DNA from: Hyphomicrobiales bacterium | GTDB taxonomy: Bacteria > Pseudomonadota > Alphaproteobacteria > Rhizobiales > Rhizobiaceae | Assembly: GCA_900473685.1 (NCBI GenBank) | Contig: UCNE01000014.1 | Location: 124,001 to 188,000 of the forward strand | Length of the DNA stretch: 64,000 nucleotides | Direction of reading: 5' to 3' | Shown here: positions 7,720-15,731 of the stretch, one piece after another | Layout of the letters: every line of letters starts with the position of its first letter | Numbering within the stretch: the stretch's first letter is position 1 | Position numbers and translations under genes: made by a program | The notes under the pieces: generated by a model | Seen by the model: only the letters and a program-made list of their open reading frames with translations | Told to the model about the DNA's origin: nothing | The model's database searches: none

Positions 7720-9153
7720 TCAGGCAGCGTCCGGCCGGTGAACCGTCTTCACCTCAAGGAAATCCTCCAGCCCGAACATGCCGCCTTCGCGGCCGTTGCC
7801 GGATTGCTTGTATCCGCCAAACGGGCTGCCATAGCGATGCGGTCCGCCGTTGATGTGGACCATGCCGGCGCGAAGACGCGAAGCGACGCGCTCGGCACGC
7901 TTGGGATCGCCCGTCTGGACGTAGGCGGCGAGACCGTAATTGGTGTCGTTGGCGATCTCGATCGCTTCTTCTTCGGTCTCGAACGGCATGATGGCCAGCA
8001 CCGGACCAAACACCTCTTCGCGGGCGATGCGCATGGTATTGTTGACATCGGCAAAGATCGTCGGCTTGACGAAATAGCCGGTCTCAAAACCTTCCGGCTT
8101 GCCGGCACCGCCGACGAGAACCCGCGCGCCTTCGGCGATACCCGCCTCGATCAGGGTCTGCACGCGCCCGAACTGCACGTCGCTGACCAGCGGTCCGATA
8201 TGGCTGCCCTCTTTGGTCGGATCGCCAACCCTGGCCTCCTTGCCAACCCGCGTGGCGATCTCGACAGCCTTGTCATAAACCGACTTCTGCACCAGAAGAC
8301 GGGTCGGCGCATCGCAGGACTGGCCGGAATTGTTGAAGCATTCCAGCACGCTGCCCGCAACGCGGTCTTCGAGATCCGCATCTTCGAACACGATGTTCGG
8401 TGACTTGCCGCCAAGCTCCAGCGTCACGCGCTTGACCGTTTCGGCCGCATCCTTGCTGACGGCGATGCCGGCGCGGGTCGAGCCCGTGAACGACATCATG
8501 TCGACATCCTTGTGCTTGGAAAGGGCCGCACCGACATTCAGGCCATCGCCATTGACGAGATTGAACGTGCCTGCCGGGAAGCCCGCCTCATGGACCATCT
8601 CGGCATAGAGAAGCGCGTTCAGCGGCGTGAATTCGGACGGTTTCAACACGCAGGTCGAGCCGGTCGCAAGGGCGGGAACGACCTTCAACGCAATCTGGTT
8701 GATCGGCCAATTCCACGGCGTGATCAGCCCGCAAACGCCGATCGGCTCGCGCAGCATGACATCGCCGTTTGGCAGGACTTCGCGGGTGTGCAAACGCTTC
8801 AGCGCATCGATGAAACCCTGGAGATGGCCAACGCCGACATCGGCCTGCTGCTCGGTGCTCATGGTGATCGGCGCGCCGAGTTCCATGGTGATGGTCTGCG
8901 CCATCTCTTCATAGCGGCGCTTGTAGATGGCCAGCAGCTTTTCCAGAAGCGCCAGCCGCTCTTCCGTCGTCGTCCGGCTATAGGTGGCAAACGCCTTCTT
9001 GGCGGCGGCAACGGCGCGGTCGATATCGCCTGCCGAGCCCATCGAGATCACCGCAACCGGCTTTTCCGTCGCCGGGTTGAGCACCTCGAGATCGTTGGCA
9101 ATCAGTGGGGCGACCCACTCGCCGTTGATGTAGAACTTGCGTTTGTCGAGCAT
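7720..9153 (-). CDS. NAD(P)-dependent aldehyde dehydrogenase
   Basis: Cytoplasmic dehydrogenase of 477 residues, oxidising an aldehyde to its acid. The nucleotide-binding FTGSTRAG, the general-base glutamate in ELGGKSPNIV and the nucleophilic cysteine in NNSGQSCDAPTRL are intact, and PWNWPIN is conserved. I chose MLDKRKF, which has AAGGA about ten bases upstream, over an in-frame start 48 bases earlier that would run into the preceding gene. It follows the MBL-fold hydrolase gene by 17 bases and is probably co-transcribed. Substrate unknown; succinate semialdehyde or an aminoaldehyde would fit the neighbouring genes. Confidence 0.88.
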   Translation of the reverse strand: MLDKRKFYINGEWVAPLIANDLEVLNPATEKPVAVISMGSAGDIDRAVAAAKKAFATYSRTTTEERLALLEKLLAIYKRRYEEMAQTITMELGAPITMSTEQQADVGVGHLQGFIDALKRLHTREVLPNGDVMLREPIGVCGLITPWNWPINQIALKVVPALATGSTCVLKPSEFTPLNALLYAEMVHEAGFPAGTFNLVNGDGLNVGAALSKHKDVDMMSFTGSTRAGIAVSKDAAETVKRVTLELGGKSPNIVFEDADLEDRVAGSVLECFNNSGQSCDAPTRLLVQKSVYDKAVEIATRVGKEARVGDPTKEGSHIGPLVSDVQFGRVQTLIEAGIAEGARVLVGGAGKPEGFETGYFVKPTIFADVNNTMRIAREEVFGPVLAIMPFETEEEAIEIANDTNYGLAAYVQTGDPKRAERVASRLRAGMVHINGGPHRYGSPFGGYKQSGNGREGGMFGLEDFLEVKTVHRPDAA

Positions 9154-9170
9154 GCTTGTTGTCCTTCCCG

Positions 9171-9905
9171 TCAGATCGTCTTCTGTTTTTCTGTGAGCCA
9201 ATCGGTGATCAATTGGCGGTAGCGTCCACCGCTGAAGCTTGGAAAATGACCGCCATGCACGATGCGGGCGGGGATTTTCAGCAGGCGCTCCATCGATGTG
9301 AGATAGTCTCCAGCATTGGAATGATAGGTATCCTCGATCAGCGGACCGTCATAGAGGATATCGCCGGAGAACAGAATTTCGGTCGCTTTCTCGTAAAGCG
9401 CAATACCTCCCGGGGAGTGGCCGGGCGTATGAATGACCTCGAAAACCCGGTCGCCGAGATCGATCATATCCCCGTCTTCAAGAATGCGCGTCGCAGGGGC
9501 TTTCTTCACCGCATAGCATTTCGAGCAATAGGGTTCCGGCGGCAGGGCATCGAAGATTTCATCGGTGACATAGGGATCGGCAAGCGTGTTTTCCCGCGTC
9601 GGATTGGCGAGCAGACCGGCCTCGGCCGCATGCACGGCGCGGCATTCAAATTCGTGATGGCAGCCGATGTGATCGAAATGGGTGTGGCTGGCGACAGCGA
9701 TCAGATTGCGTCCAGTGACCAGCGGCACATATTCCCGAAGCGAGACGACGCCCATGCCGCTATCAACCAGCATGTCCCGCTCGCGGCCGCGCACGTGCCA
9801 GATATTACAGCGGTAGAATTCCTGGATGAACGGCTCGGAAATGGCGGTGACATCGTCATCAAGACGCTTCACCTCATACCATTTGTCGGCGCTGATGCGT
9901 TGCAT
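9171..9905 (-). CDS. Metallo-beta-lactamase-fold hydrolase
   Basis: Metal-dependent hydrolase of about 244 residues. The zinc-binding signature THFDHIGCHHEFE is present, followed by HTPGHSPGGIALYE and LFSGDILYDG, which supply further metal ligands. The arrangement fits glyoxalase II- or lactonase-like members that open esters, thioesters or lactones. The ATG with AGGA nine bases upstream is preferred over a TTG two codons earlier. It is the first gene of a pair with the aldehyde dehydrogenase. The natural substrate is not evident. Confidence 0.82.
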   Translation of the reverse strand: MQRISADKWYEVKRLDDDVTAISEPFIQEFYRCNIWHVRGRERDMLVDSGMGVVSLREYVPLVTGRNLIAVASHTHFDHIGCHHEFECRAVHAAEAGLLANPTRENTLADPYVTDEIFDALPPEPYCSKCYAVKKAPATRILEDGDMIDLGDRVFEVIHTPGHSPGGIALYEKATEILFSGDILYDGPLIEDTYHSNAGDYLTSMERLLKIPARIVHGGHFPSFSGGRYRQLITDWLTEKQKTI

Positions 9906-10096
9906 GCTCAAATCCTGCCCTCGGGCAAGGCTACGATATCGGCGAGACTGACCGCAAGGGGGACGATCTGGCCGTCCACCGCCGCCGCCGATTGCGGTTT
10001 ATGCGCCACGACGGAAAGATCCGGAGTATTCGCCGGCTTCAGACGGCGTGTGGCTCGCCGTTCACGACCATCTGTCGCGCACGTCCTGAAAAACCA

Positions 10097-10127
10097 AAGC
10101 CCCTGCATCCAGAGGGATCAGGGGCTT
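10097..10127 (-). terminator. Intrinsic terminator of the small membrane protein gene
   Basis: Long stem AAGCCCCTG(C)ATCC / GGATCAGGGGCTT with one bulged base and a four-base AGAG loop. Read leftward it is followed by TTTGGTTTTTC, a U-rich tail. It lies 34 bases after the stop of the 49-residue gene at 10162-10311, and is the best-formed rho-independent terminator in the window. Confidence 0.75.
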
Positions 10128-10161
10128 GATGCAAACATCGATGTTGCGCTGTCTGTTAAAC

Positions 10162-10311
10162 TCAGATCGCGCCGCAGACCATCGCGGTCACAAACAGGAA
10201 GGCGGCGGCCAATGCAGTGGCCTGCGCTGCCATCGTCCAGGAAAAATGCGGCGCAGAATGCGCGCCAAAGCTCACCGGACTTTTCTGCATGACTGGTTTC
10301 GAACCTTGCAT
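10162..10311 (-). CDS. Small single-pass membrane protein, 49 residues
   Basis: Short open reading frame starting MQGSKPVMQKSP and ending in VTAMVCGAI. It has a polar first half and one hydrophobic helix (ATALAAAFLFVTAMVCGA) at the C-terminus, so it is probably a tail-anchored or one-pass inner-membrane peptide. Three things argue that it is real: a strong Shine-Dalgarno (GGAGGACAAT before ATG), a well-formed terminator just downstream, and an A/T-rich stretch upstream (TATCTATAAAC on the coding strand) that could hold a promoter. It stands alone between the MBL hydrolase and transglutaminase-like genes. I do not recognise a family. Confidence 0.7.
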   Translation of the reverse strand: MQGSKPVMQKSPVSFGAHSAPHFSWTMAAQATALAAAFLFVTAMVCGAI

Positions 10312-10482
10312 ATTGTCCTCCACGAGAGTGTTGCAGATGTCTGCGCCATCACGGCCGCAGCGCCATGCGTTTTTCTCCGATATTTTACACCAAGTTTATA
10401 GATATTATTTTCTGCATTTTGCACCGCCTGTGAAAAAACCGACCTGGGGGACATGCGCATCCACCAAAACGTTGCCGAACCG

Positions 10483-11400
10483 TCAATGTTTCCGCTCAAG
10501 TTCCCGTTGTTGGACCAGGCGAGACCAGTGCTCACCAAACCACGGCGTCAGAAGGGAGACATCTGCCCGGCTGTGCGGTTTGGTCAAAACCCCGTCCGCC
10601 TCCTTGGATGTCCAGACCTTGAAGGTCGTCAGTTCGTGCTTGCCGAACGTCTGGATCAGCGGGATATCGGCGGCATCGCGGCCGCGGGCCACAACGATCC
10701 TTCCAATGCGCGGCACATTGTGGCGGGCATCGAACGTATACCAGCGGTCATCGAGAAACACCTCGAACCAAGCATTGAAATCCATCGGCGCCGGATTGTC
10801 CGTTGCGCCGATATCACCCATGTATCCGTTGACGTAACGCGCCGGCATGTTCATGGAGCGGCACAGCGTCACGGCAAGGTGGGCATAGTCGCGGCATACC
10901 CCTGCCCTTTCCTCATGCGCCTCCATCGCGGTGCGCAGCGTTGCCGTGTAGCCATAACTGAAGGTCAGGCGCTGATGCACGTAGTCGCATATCGCCTGAA
11001 CACGCGCCCAACCGGGCTCGATTTCACCGAAAAGGCGCCAGGCAAGCGCACCGAAACGGTCGGTTTCGCAATAACGGCTGGCGGATAGATACGGCAGGCA
11101 TTCGGGCGGCAGGTTTTCGACCGGCACAGCTTGAGCGCTGCGGTTTACCGGATCCGGCCGTCCACTGTCCTTGATCACGGCATCGTAGCTCAAGCGCAAA
11201 CCGCCTGCGGGCACGACCATGCGCATGCAGACATTGCCGAAGGGATCGGTCACCTCGCCCATTTTCACCACGGGATCGGATATCGGCCCGTGCTCGCTGA
11301 CGATATCTACCCGTCTGGCACGATCCACCGACAAAAAAGTCATCATCGGGGTTGGCTGACTGCAGTTGATGCCGATCTCGTATCCCAACCGAATGAACAT
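10483..11400 (-). CDS. Transglutaminase-like superfamily protein
   Basis: Protein of about 305 residues with an N-terminal beta-rich domain and a transglutaminase-like core. The nucleophile region is ERAGVCRDYAHLAVTLCRSM, with the cysteine in place, and the later part is FNAWFEVFLDDRWYTFDARH. Where classic members have His-Ala-Trp, this one has Asn-Ala-Trp, so the catalytic histidine is missing although the aspartate (TFDARHN) remains. It may be a peptidase of a variant subfamily or non-catalytic. The start ATG has GGAGGTGGCAT in front; longer in-frame starts have no ribosome site. Confidence 0.8.
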   Translation of the reverse strand: MFIRLGYEIGINCSQPTPMMTFLSVDRARRVDIVSEHGPISDPVVKMGEVTDPFGNVCMRMVVPAGGLRLSYDAVIKDSGRPDPVNRSAQAVPVENLPPECLPYLSASRYCETDRFGALAWRLFGEIEPGWARVQAICDYVHQRLTFSYGYTATLRTAMEAHEERAGVCRDYAHLAVTLCRSMNMPARYVNGYMGDIGATDNPAPMDFNAWFEVFLDDRWYTFDARHNVPRIGRIVVARGRDAADIPLIQTFGKHELTTFKVWTSKEADGVLTKPHSRADVSLLTPWFGEHWSRLVQQRELERKH

Positions 11401-11534
11401 ATGCCACCTCCACCACACGGCAGGAACGGACATGCTGCCGATTTGTTCCGGTTTCAGATTGGCAAAAAATGGCCGGGCGCGCCTCCCGCGCAGGAGCAGC
11501 GTCCGCACCGGGTTCCATGCCGCCAGACAGGCCG

Positions 11535-12803
11535 CTAGACGACCAGCATAGCCCGTAGATCATTGACATTGGTGCCGGTCGGGCCGGGCACGAACAGATC
11601 ACCGCTGGCGCTGAACGCGCTCCAGGCATCGTGGCGGGCAAGATGATCGCGCGGATCGGCGCCCGCCGCTCGCATCCGGCCTACGCTCGATCCGTCGGCA
11701 AAGGCACCGGCATTGTCCTCCGAGCCATCGATACCGTCGGTATCGGCCGCCAGTACATGGATGCCCTCGACGCCATCAATATCCAGCGCAAGCGAAAGCA
11801 GGAACTCGCTGTTGCGGCCGCCCTTGCCATAGGCATCGCCCGCAATCGTTACCGTGGTTTCGCCACCGGAAAGGATCACAACCGGCTTTGAGAACGGGCG
11901 GTTGCGCAACGCAGTTTCCCGGGCGATGGCTGCATGCATCCGGCCGATATCACGGGCTTCCCCCTCGATCGCATCCGACAGGATCACCGCCTCGACGCCC
12001 AGCGCGCGAGCTTTCGCCGCTGCCGCCTCCAGCGAGACGCTGGCTGATGCGATGACATGGTGCTGTTGATTGCCAAATGCCGGATGATCTGGGGTGGGTG
12101 CAGCGGCCTGCTCCGATCGCAGATGCTGCATGACGGCTTCCGGCAGCGCCATGCCGTAACGGCCGACGATGGCCAGAGCCTCTGCGGGCGTGGACGTATC
12201 GGGGATCGTCGGACCGGAGGCAACGAAGGCGGGATTGTCGCCGGGCACGTCGGAAACGATCAGGCTGACGACCTGGGCCGGTGCAGCGGCAAAGGCCAGC
12301 CGCCCGCCCTTGATCCGCGACACGTGCTTGCGCACCACGTTCATCGCCGAGATCGGCGCACCGGACGCAAGCAGCGCCTTGTTGACGGCAATTTCGTCAG
12401 CCAAGGTCAGGCCTTGCGGCGGTGCAGGCAACAGCGACGAGCCACCACCGGACACCAACGCCACCACCAGATCGTCCGGCGTCAGTCCCTCGACCAGCCG
12501 CAGCAGCTCCGCCGATCCGGCAAGCCCAGCCTCGTCCGGCACCGGATGGGCCGATTGCAGCACGCGGATCCGTTTACAGGCGGCAATCGGGCCGTGACGC
12601 GCCACGACAGCGCCTTCCAGAGGTCCATCCCACAAGCTTTCGAATGCCGCTGCCATCTGGCTCGCCGCCTTGCCTGCGCCGACGACGATCGTGCGGCCCC
12701 TCGGCTTTTCCGGCAGATGAGCACGGATCGCTGCCAATGGATCGGCCGCTTCCACGGCTGCTTCAAATAAGCTCGTCAGGAAGGCACGGGGTTCAGCAAT
12801 CAT
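11535..12803 (-). CDS. Glycerate 2-kinase (GK-II/MOFRL family, TtuD-like)
   Basis: Enzyme of 422 residues that phosphorylates D-glycerate at C2 using ATP; many members are mislabelled hydroxypyruvate reductase. Visible family motifs are VVGAGKAASQMA near residue 45, the glycine-rich loop SGGGSSLL, SDVPGDNP and the MOFRL signature GKGGRNSEFLLSLAL. The ATG sits two codons after the end of the Dabb gene, with AGG about ten bases upstream; a much longer in-frame reading overlaps that gene and is not credible. It is the last gene of the carbohydrate-oxidation operon and would feed glycerate into lower glycolysis. Confidence 0.87.
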   Translation of the reverse strand: MIAEPRAFLTSLFEAAVEAADPLAAIRAHLPEKPRGRTIVVGAGKAASQMAAAFESLWDGPLEGAVVARHGPIAACKRIRVLQSAHPVPDEAGLAGSAELLRLVEGLTPDDLVVALVSGGGSSLLPAPPQGLTLADEIAVNKALLASGAPISAMNVVRKHVSRIKGGRLAFAAAPAQVVSLIVSDVPGDNPAFVASGPTIPDTSTPAEALAIVGRYGMALPEAVMQHLRSEQAAAPTPDHPAFGNQQHHVIASASVSLEAAAAKARALGVEAVILSDAIEGEARDIGRMHAAIARETALRNRPFSKPVVILSGGETTVTIAGDAYGKGGRNSEFLLSLALDIDGVEGIHVLAADTDGIDGSEDNAGAFADGSSVGRMRAAGADPRDHLARHDAWSAFSASGDLFVPGPTGTNVNDLRAMLVV

Positions 12804-12807
12804 CAAA

Positions 12808-13122
12808 TCAGCCTGCAATCTCGAAATCATAGACGAAGACACCGTCGACGCCGCCCTCGGTCGCGGCAACGATCCGGCCGCCCGCCTTTTCATGCGCCGG
12901 ATGGACAAGATAGGCATCGCGCGCGCCCGCATCGACAAAATCGATGATAAACCCGCTGTTATAGCCCTTGCCCAGGCCTTCCGGGCTGACATTGGGACCA
13001 GCGGTAAAACTAAGATAGCCGGGAACCAACGCCTGCAGCGCTGCGATATCAGACAGGATCGATTGCCGCTCGGCATCGGCGACGGTTGACTGGAAGCGGA
13101 TGAAGACACAATGGCGGATCAT
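12808..13122 (-). CDS. Dabb-family (stress-responsive alpha/beta-barrel) protein
   Basis: Small protein of 104 residues with the Dabb ferredoxin-like fold: MIRHCVFIRF at the start, a central helix, YNSGFIIDFVDAGARDAYL and HPAHEKA. Such proteins form dimeric barrels and occur beside sugar and aromatic catabolism genes. It lies nine bases after the GMC oxidoreductase gene and four bases before the glycerate kinase gene, so it is co-transcribed. A binding or isomerase-like role is possible; no catalytic residues can be named. Confidence 0.8.
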   Translation of the reverse strand: MIRHCVFIRFQSTVADAERQSILSDIAALQALVPGYLSFTAGPNVSPEGLGKGYNSGFIIDFVDAGARDAYLVHPAHEKAGGRIVAATEGGVDGVFVYDFEIAG

Positions 13123-13131
13123 GGCAGGTTC

Positions 13132-14787
13132 CTATCGGATATCGGCGCGCGCACGCGGCCGTTGATCGTTGCGCTCATGGCTGAAGATGGTGGCCGGCAG
13201 CGGTTGCCGCTCACGGATAATGTCCGAACCCTTTTCACCCATCATGATCGTCGGCCCGTTGGTATTGCAAGAGGGAACGCGCGGCATGACCGAACTGTCG
13301 CAGACGCGAAGCCCCTCCAGTCCATGCACACGCAGATCCAGCCCGACGACGGCGTCAGCACCGGTTCCCATCTTGCAGGTCCCGACGGGATGATGATCGG
13401 TCTTGGCATTGGCGCAGCCGTATTCGAATAGCTCGTCATCGGTCATCACCTTCGGCCCCGGTAGGCGCTCGGCCATGATAAAGGGTTTCAGCGCTTGCTG
13501 CTGGAAGATTTCGCGGGCGATCTTCAGGCCTTCCAACGACATCTTGCGATCATGCGGATCGCTCCAGTAATTCGGATCGATCAACGGCGCTGCCGCCGGA
13601 TCGGCAGACGAGAGCCGGACGGTGCCGCGCGAACGCGGATGCAGATAGGCGGAATTCAGCGTCACGCCGGCATTCTTCAGCTTCTCCACACCGGCCTCGA
13701 TGCCGGAGCCCAATCCCAGATGAAACTGGATATCGGGCGAACGTGCATTCGGATCGGCATACCAGAAGCCACCGGTCTCAAACAGCGACGAGGCGACCGG
13801 GCCGGAGCGGAACAGCACATATTCCAGGCCCGCCCAGACGGTGCGGTGCAGCTTTGCGACGCCATCATAGGTATGATCGCCGGTGCATTCGGAAATCACG
13901 AACAGGTCCAGATGATCCTGAAGGTTGCTGCCGACACCCGGCAGATCATGTTTCACATCGACACCAACGGAACGCAGGTGATCGGCCGGGCCGATGCCCG
14001 ATTGCTGCAGCAGTTTCGGCGATCCGATAGCACCGGAAGACACCAGAACCTCACGTTCGGCGCGGATGATTTCCAATCCCTTTGCGGTCGCGACCTCGAC
14101 GCCAACAGCACGCGTTCCCTCCAGCACAATCCGCGTCACCCGCGCTCCGAGCCGGACGGTCAGGTTCTTGCGATCGCGGATCGGGTTGAGATAGGCGAGC
14201 GACGCCGACGAGCGGCGGCGGTTGCGCTGGGTCAGCTGATAGAAGCCGACGCCTGCCTGCTGTTTGCCATTGAAATCGTGATTGTAGGGAATGCCGAGTT
14301 CCTGGCCGGCGCGGATATAGGCATCGCAGATCGGCAGTCCCGAGACCGGCATGGAGACGCCCAGCGGCCCACCGTAGGAATGATAGTCATCGGCAAAACG
14401 CTGGTTGTCTTCCGAGCGTTTGAAATAGGGCAGCACGTTGCGGTAATCCCAGCCGGTGCAGCCGTCCTCGCTAGCCCAGAGATCATAATCGGCCGCATTG
14501 CCGCGCGTATAAAGCTGCGCATTGATCGACGAGCCGCCGCCGATCACCTTGGCCTGCGTATAGCGCAGCACCCGGTTCTTCATGTGCTTCTGCGGCACGG
14601 TCTCCCAACCCCAGCTGGCGACGCCTTTCGTCATCTTGGCAAAGCCGGCAGGCATATGGAACAGAGGATTCCAGTCGCTGCCGCCAGCCTCGAGCAGCAG
14701 CACCTTGACATCGGCGTCTTCGGTCAGCCGGTTGGCAAGCACGCACCCGGCCGGCCCGGCACCGGTGATGATGTAATCGTAAGTCAT
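13132..14787 (-). CDS. GMC-family FAD oxidoreductase (choline dehydrogenase-like)
   Basis: Flavoenzyme of 551 residues that oxidises a primary or secondary alcohol. The ADP-binding Rossmann motif is at residues 8-30 ([15 protein letters not shown]), the flavin-contact GMC signature 1 is [14 protein letters not shown], and the C-terminal active site has [11 protein letters not shown] and [12 protein letters not shown], giving the usual His-Asn pair. Length is typical of choline and alcohol dehydrogenases. GAGG lies seven bases before the ATG. A mosaic repeat separates it from the SDR gene upstream. The operon context suggests that its substrate is a sugar or polyol derivative rather than choline. 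Confidence 0.88.
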   Translation of the reverse strand: MTYDYIITGAGPAGCVLANRLTEDADVKVLLLEAGGSDWNPLFHMPAGFAKMTKGVASWGWETVPQKHMKNRVLRYTQAKVIGGGSSINAQLYTRGNAADYDLWASEDGCTGWDYRNVLPYFKRSEDNQRFADDYHSYGGPLGVSMPVSGLPICDAYIRAGQELGIPYNHDFNGKQQAGVGFYQLTQRNRRRSSASLAYLNPIRDRKNLTVRLGARVTRIVLEGTRAVGVEVATAKGLEIIRAEREVLVSSGAIGSPKLLQQSGIGPADHLRSVGVDVKHDLPGVGSNLQDHLDLFVISECTGDHTYDGVAKLHRTVWAGLEYVLFRSGPVASSLFETGGFWYADPNARSPDIQFHLGLGSGIEAGVEKLKNAGVTLNSAYLHPRSRGTVRLSSADPAAAPLIDPNYWSDPHDRKMSLEGLKIAREIFQQQALKPFIMAERLPGPKVMTDDELFEYGCANAKTDHHPVGTCKMGTGADAVVGLDLRVHGLEGLRVCDSSVMPRVPSCNTNGPTIMMGEKGSDIIRERQPLPATIFSHERNDQRPRARADIR

Positions 14788-14824
14788 GTCGTCGTCCTCA
14801 AATCAAATACCCAGGGGGATGCCC

Positions 14825-14937
14825 GCCCCTCATCCGCCCTAACGGGCACCTTCTCCCCGTAAACGGGGAGAAGGACCGTGCCGCCAGCTCCGTAGTCCCC
14901 TCTCCCCGTTTACGGGGAGAGGGCTAGGGTGAGGGGC
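14825..14937. repeat. Intergenic palindromic mosaic element R2
   Basis: Element with ends gcccctca and tgaggggc. It contains the hairpins cttctccccgtaaacggggag and tctccccgtttacggggaga, so it is nearly an inverted copy of R1 (2899-3049) made of the same modules. It sits inside the carbohydrate operon, between the SDR gene and the second GMC gene, where it could act as an mRNA processing or partial termination site. Confidence 0.75.
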
Positions 14938-14957
14938 AATCCTCAGCAGGTCGCTGT

Positions 14958-15731
14958 CTAAAGCCGCCCGATCGAAAGCCCACCGTCCGCATTAACAACC
15001 GACCCCGTAGCAAAGCCGAAACTGCCGTTGGCCAATGCCGCGACCATGCGTCCGATATCGTCCGCCTCGCCCCAGCGCTTCATCGGCACCAATCCGCCCT
15101 CGATCAGCGCGTCGTACTTCGCGGAAACACCCGCCGTCATATCGGAACGGATGATGCCGGGCCGCACTTCGAAAACGGAGATGCCGGTATCGGCCAACCG
15201 CAATGCCAGCCCTTGCGAAAAAGCCGCAAGCCCGGCCTTGCTGATGCAGTAATCCAGGCGTTCCGGCGAACTCATCACCGCCGAAACGGAGGTGATGTTC
15301 ACAACCGAACGCGTCCCGCGGGCGCCGCCTGCCAGCATGGCCTTGACCACGCTTTGCGTGAAAAACACGGTGCCGCGCAGGTTGGTGCCGATGATCGTGT
15401 CGAAGTTTTCCGGCGCAAGCTCGAGGAAATCGCCGCGCACCACCGATGCCATGCCGGCATTGTTGACGAGGCAATCGATCGAGCCAAACTGCACCATGAT
15501 CGCGTCGACCGTTGCCTGATGGCCGGAAAGTTCGGAAATATCCGCTTTGAGAAAAATCGCCCTGGCGCCGAGCGCGGCTAAGTCGTCCAGCACACCCGAG
15601 ACCTGATCGGCATCGCCGATACCGGTGATGGCAATGTCGAAACCATCCTTCGCCAGCGCCTTGGCAATACCGAGGCCGATACCGCGGCGGCCGCCGGTGA
15701 CAATGGCAACAGGGCGCTTGAGATCACTCAT
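14958..15731 (-). CDS. Short-chain dehydrogenase/reductase (FabG-like)
   Basis: Classical SDR of 257 residues. The NAD(P) motif TGGRRGIGLGIA is at residues 12-23, NNAG follows near 90, and the catalytic Ser, Tyr and Lys are in NITSVSAVMS and YCISKAG. The C-terminal VNADGGLSIG is typical of sugar- or polyol-specific members. It overlaps the stop of the upstream GMC oxidoreductase gene by four bases (ATGA). Its likely task is to reduce or oxidise a keto-sugar made by the GMC enzyme; direction and substrate are not known. Confidence 0.88.
   Translation of the reverse strand: MSDLKRPVAIVTGGRRGIGLGIAKALAKDGFDIAITGIGDADQVSGVLDDLAALGARAIFLKADISELSGHQATVDAIMVQFGSIDCLVNNAGMASVVRGDFLELAPENFDTIIGTNLRGTVFFTQSVVKAMLAGGARGTRSVVNITSVSAVMSSPERLDYCISKAGLAAFSQGLALRLADTGISVFEVRPGIIRSDMTAGVSAKYDALIEGGLVPMKRWGEADDIGRMVAALANGSFGFATGSVVNADGGLSIGRL

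Noticed and set aside
9908-10108. Leftward 66-codon frame ending at the MBL hydrolase start
   Set aside because: No ribosome site, no recognisable family, and the intrinsic terminator at 10097-10127 overlaps its beginning. It could be a gene remnant, but I cannot support it.
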